From Beta vulgaris subsp. vulgaris (lineage: Eukaryota > Streptophyta > Magnoliopsida > Caryophyllales > Amaranthaceae): a stretch of DNA of 64,000 bases. The position numbers and the translations under genes were made by a program. How positions within the stretch are numbered: the stretch's first letter is position 1; each line of letters begins with the position of its first letter. The DNA is taken from assembly GCF_026745355.1 (NCBI RefSeq), contig NC_079203.1:38970492-39034491 (forward strand), read 5' to 3'. Shown one piece after another: positions 60,777-64,000 of this stretch. The notes under the pieces were generated by a model that did no database searches, had not been told where the DNA came from, and saw nothing but the letters and a program-made list of their open reading frames with translations.

Positions 60777-62052
60777 ATTCAAGATGATAATTAAAATGTC
60801 TGAATATGTTCAAAATGACATTAGACTTGAGTTACTCTAGAGACAGTTTATAACTGAGCTTATGAACATGGCATACATAACGAAAGAAAACACAAACAAG
60901 TCTTGGTGGGATGCAAACTACATAAAAGAATTGCAATATCTTAATATGACCAACAGCAATGGAAGAAGAGAACTAGCTAGCGCCTAGCAGCTTCAAACGC
61001 AAGAATAGAAAAAAGGAAAAGGAGAAAGAATTGGCAATGGCAGAAAAACATTTACTTACGGTTATCGACTCGTAAAGTGAATTCTTTAGCTCTTTAGGAA
61101 CATCACCCCACCGTAGGTAGTTGATGTCTACACGCTCACGAACAAGTACACCAAGATAAGTGCAGAATGTCATTCGATGATCCCCACATGGAACCTTTCT
61201 TCTATTCCATTCAAGTGGAATTTTTCGACCCTCCTGAATTGCCTTCCCTACTGTTGCACATACTGTGCGACCTCTGCGGTCCTCATGTTCAGCCCTATTA
61301 CCATCATCATCATACTCGGTCTCCGAGGTTGCATTCTCTTGAGGTACCATGTCACGCTTTCGCCCCTTTGCCATTAACCTGAAACGATGAAAAAATTAAA
61401 TATCATAATGATGTAGATATTTAACTTTAAAGTGCACTAGGATCAAAGCATAGGATCTTGCAAAGTTGAGCCACAGGCCACACCGTCATATATCCTCTGT
61501 CCCACTTTTTATAAAATGATCTATGTGTGGCTACTTAGGTTGTAAGATTTTACATAAGCTAATGTCTATAACTAGAAGGATGACCTTTTAAACTTTGGCA
61601 AAATGGTAAGGGTTGCATCCCCCTCTAAAGTTCTACTAACAGCTGAGGGAACACTATCTAAAATATAAAGCCAAATGTCCTGAGCTATGCCTTGATTAGT
61701 GAACCAATCATGCACATAATATAACAGCTGAGGGAACACTCTTATCCTGCTGCTTTTTGAAACCCCAACAGAGCAGCCCTTAGCTCTGGACCTTTTGTTC
61801 TACCACATTTCATGCACATAATTTTTTTACCTGCCAAAAGCTGATGCATTTTGACATCTTTTGTCTCAACTGTCATAGAGTATGGTCTATTGTAGATTTA
61901 CCGATTTATATTGATTGGAAATAAGTCAATTTTTTCAACTAAAAGAAATTTCATTAATGCTAAAAAAGAATGTTCTACTGCCTGTTTTCAGATTCTTAAT
62001 CCCCTTTGAACTTACATATCAGAGGATGGATAAGCATGTAGAGTTTGAGACT

Positions 62053-62161
62053 TTTTTTGTCTATTTGTACAGGTTAAAGCAGCTTGTTGCATTAGTTCAT
62101 CAAGATTGGCTAAAAGAATGTAAAGGGACATTTTTTGTCTATTTGTACAGGTTAAAGCAGC
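62053..62161. repeat. 31-bp direct repeat
   Basis: TTTTTTGTCTATTTGTACAG then GTTAAAGCAGC occurs at 62053-62083 and 62131-62161. Each copy looks like an intron end plus exon start. The frame after the first copy, LKQLVALVHQDWLKECK, is exon-like but not identified. Confidence 0.8.
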
Positions 62162-62177
62162 CCTATTACCAGATTTA

Positions 62178-62357
<180 letters not shown>

Positions 62358-62666
62358 TCAACTATCTTAGAAACTAGCAAGCTGCAAACATGAGCAGCTG
62401 AAGGGAAACCATTAGAGCTTCACAACTAAATACCTCTTTTCTATTAAATTCAGAAGAGCACAATGCATCCCTAAAATAAAAATGTAGAGAACAAACTTCA
62501 GAAGCACCAGGAACTCTAAAAATCATTTAGAATTTTCAAAAGACTATGAATAGCATTTCTTATTGGGCTGCTTAGGTGTGTTGATGCATTCTTTGTCCAT
62601 AAATCCCTATAGTCTTCCTAAACATATTTTTATTTGCTTAATCTTGTCTACTTGCTATTGCTGCAG

Positions 62667-62742
62667 CTCCTGCTGCTCTGAGAGCTAAAGGGAAGCAGCT
62701 TTACTCCTTGGATAGTTTGCGTCTGCTGATTCAGATAGCAAG
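62667..62742 (+). other. Exon-like fragment of unknown origin
   Basis: Between ATTGCTGCAG and GTTTGC a 76-bp open stretch encodes APAALRAKGKQLYSLDSL, then RLLIQIA. Splice-like borders and protein-like composition suggest a captured exon. I do not recognise the parent gene. Confidence 0.4.
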
Positions 62743-62999
62743 GTTTGCAAAATAGTTTTGGCGGTTTAAAATGATGAACTACAGTGACTATCAAGGACTA
62801 CATCCTAAACTCTCACGAACCATTGTGGCCAAAATGTCAATGTTGATATACAATGTAATGCATTTCTCTCTTTCCACTTCACTAGGTCACATTGCTAAAT
62901 GAACATACTAAAGAATCAGAAAATGTAGGTATAAAAACAGAATAATTGTGCTAAAAAAATAATTAAACACTCTGCTGCTACCAGTGCAAAAACACATAC

Positions 63000-63055
63000 C
63001 CCTTTAGGTGGCTCTGGGTTTCTACAGAACTTTGAACCGCCAGGTGCCCATGGAA
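63000..63055 (-). other. Exon-like fragment of unknown origin
   Basis: On the minus strand, between CACTCTGCAG and GTATGT, an open stretch encodes PWAPGGSKFCRNPEPPKG. Protein-like, splice-like borders, parent gene not recognised. Confidence 0.4.
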
Positions 63056-63250
63056 CTGCAGAGTGGTTGAAAAATATATGAGATACATAGTGTCTATAAC
63101 TCTATATGACAAAAAAGAACTATATGAGTGATAGAAATGAGGTGGGTTGTTGCTAAGAAGCTTGAAGATGCAGCTAAATCAGATGTCAGAGAAAGACTGC
63201 TAATTACATTATGATTTTCATATAAAAAGTCTACCTCAATTTTTTCTTCA

Positions 63251-64000
63251 TTAAGTTTTTCGAAGCCGCTTTCGAGATGCTTTTTTTTTCTTACTTTCTT
63301 GAATCCATTCACCTTCATTGTGATCATCTCGTATGTACACGGATGCATCATCTAAACTATCATCTTCTACATGAACCTTCCTAGATGGACTTTCCTCCAA
63401 CTCATCATCATTATAGTCATCAATGTCATAACGAGACCTCGGTGTTAGAACTATCGATTTTCTCTTATCAGCCGGATCAGTTACATAAAACACTTGTTTT
63501 GCTTGGCTGGCTAAGATGTATGGATCGTCCTTGTGCTGAGCTTTTGAAGGTTGACTAAGGTGAACCCTAGATCATCGTTTTCAACTCAGTGTTATTTCAA
63601 CCCATTTGCATCTGAAAATAGGTATCGAAAAACAAGAGTAATGCAACTCACAAATCTCTTCAATGACTCCATAGTAGTACATTGAATCATATATGGGGCA
63701 ATTGTCTTTCGCACTTGCAAAATGCATAGCTTCAGCTTCTAAGCTTACTCCACTATTTTGCATTGTACTATTTTGATCTGCTCCCATGTGTAGAATGTGT
63801 AACCATTGATAACATATCAAGAGTAAAAAGAGGCATTGAAAATTGGCCCATAAGCTAAACTCTTGAGTCGATTAGAAACCAAATTTGAAGATTCCTCAAA
63901 CTCACTCATTATTTCATCTTTAAACCACCTACTGAATGATTTGCAATGTTCACTTGCTAACGATTTTGCGTTAACTCTTGGGAGTTGTTCCCTTAAATAA
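63251..64000 (-). pseudogene. C-terminal part of TNP2-type CACTA transposase (DUF4216 region), runs off the edge
   Basis: From the edge leftwards the minus strand encodes HCKSFSRWFKDEI, NRLKSLAYGPIFNASFYS, then EAMHFASAKDNCPIYDSMYY and YGVIEEICELHYSCF with FRCKWVEI. These are the conserved DUF4216 segments of TNP2 proteins. VFYVTDPADKRKSIVL and an acidic, Lys/Arg-rich tail follow, ending at 63251. Stops and shifts occur (near 63820 and 63580-63500). The catalytic part lies to the right of the window, so activity cannot be judged. Confidence 0.85.

Larger units (their letters stand above)
54697..61374 (-). pseudogene. CACTA second gene: Transposase_24/TNPA-like region plus Ulp1-like C48 protease
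   Basis: Read on the minus strand. Exon 1, 61374-61060, starts MAKGRKRDMVPQENATSE and contains LEWNRRKVPCGDHR and FCTYLGVLVRERV. Further exons are about 58391-58186 (GRKRYILSQAAIAFRIF), 58106-58011, 57926-57790, 57692-57113 (Transposase_24/PTTA type, [15 protein letters not shown]), 56885-56619, about 56550-56222, about 56137-55944, and then the C48 blocks. These hold the catalytic His in SKHWMLAVISLWNG with Asp in YWLDPTG (about 55830-55725), the catalytic Cys in LDCGYYVCRYMLE (about 55480-55385), and the last exon YSQEKIDELRELWITYVG ending in TAA at 54697. Lesions: a one-base shift near 58300, a TGA in the exon at 57926-57790 and a TAA near 57495. The first intron holds foreign sequence. 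Decayed, but the domain order is clear. Confidence 0.8.

Noticed and set aside
61167..61382. Plus-strand His-rich frames near 61.2-61.4 kb
   Set aside because: They are antisense to the first exon of the CACTA second gene, which has the recognisable domain.

Overview
The window looks like nuclear DNA of a flowering plant, probably a eudicot. It is AT-rich, with intron-split genes using GT/AG junctions, a plant group C bZIP factor, a plant calmodulin-like protein, and a dense, nested load of plant transposons (Ty1-copia, CACTA, hAT, Mutator-like, Stowaway, PIF/Harbinger-like, LINE and SINE). I cannot name the species. Nothing here is prokaryotic, and I see no operons or CRISPR arrays.

Layout. 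0.3-6.6 kb: a long-terminal-inverted-repeat Mutator-like element interrupted by a young but defective Ty1-copia element (969-6167, 245-bp LTRs, TSD TTGAC). 7.5-14.1 kb: a CACTA element (TSD CAA) with a broken TNP2-type transposase and a broken Ulp1-like (C48) protease gene on the minus strand. A hAT MITE and a Stowaway MITE sit inside it, and the whole element may lie in an old hAT remnant. 15.0-21.6 kb: a large MITE and two hAT elements of one family (CAGGGGCGGA ends); one of them has been split by a 2.1-kb solo LTR. 22.4-30.6 kb: a six-exon bZIP9-like transcription factor gene on the plus strand. Its first intron is about 6.1 kb and is filled with SINEs, a Stowaway and a 1.5-kb Harbinger-like element made largely of short direct repeats. 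31.4 kb: a fragment of organellar large-subunit rRNA. 34-40 kb: another Mutator-like element, Stowaway and hAT MITEs, and microsatellites. 40.6-45.8 kb: two gag-only Ty1-copia elements, one inserted inside the LTR of the other. 46.6-47.2 kb: an intronless calmodulin-like EF-hand gene on the minus strand. 50.7-52.1 kb: a retroposon with a 15-bp target-site duplication and a C-rich transcript strand. 54.0-64.0 kb (running off the right edge): a second, larger CACTA element.

The second CACTA is the most interesting part. Its minus strand carries the C-terminal end of a TNP2 transposase (63.25-64.0 kb) and then a multi-exon gene combining a TNPA/Transposase_24-like region with a C48 protease (61.37-54.70 kb). 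Between these coding parts lie pieces of ordinary host genes: two exons of a nepenthesin-type aspartyl protease, one exon identical in type to plant RABB1 (Rab2) GTPases, two or three unidentified exon-like pieces, and LINE fragments. This looks like a CACTA transposon that has picked up several host gene fragments.

Only two cellular protein-coding genes look intact: the bZIP9-like gene and the calmodulin-like gene. Exon borders were read by eye from reading frame and splice dinucleotides, so they are models and not transcript-proven.
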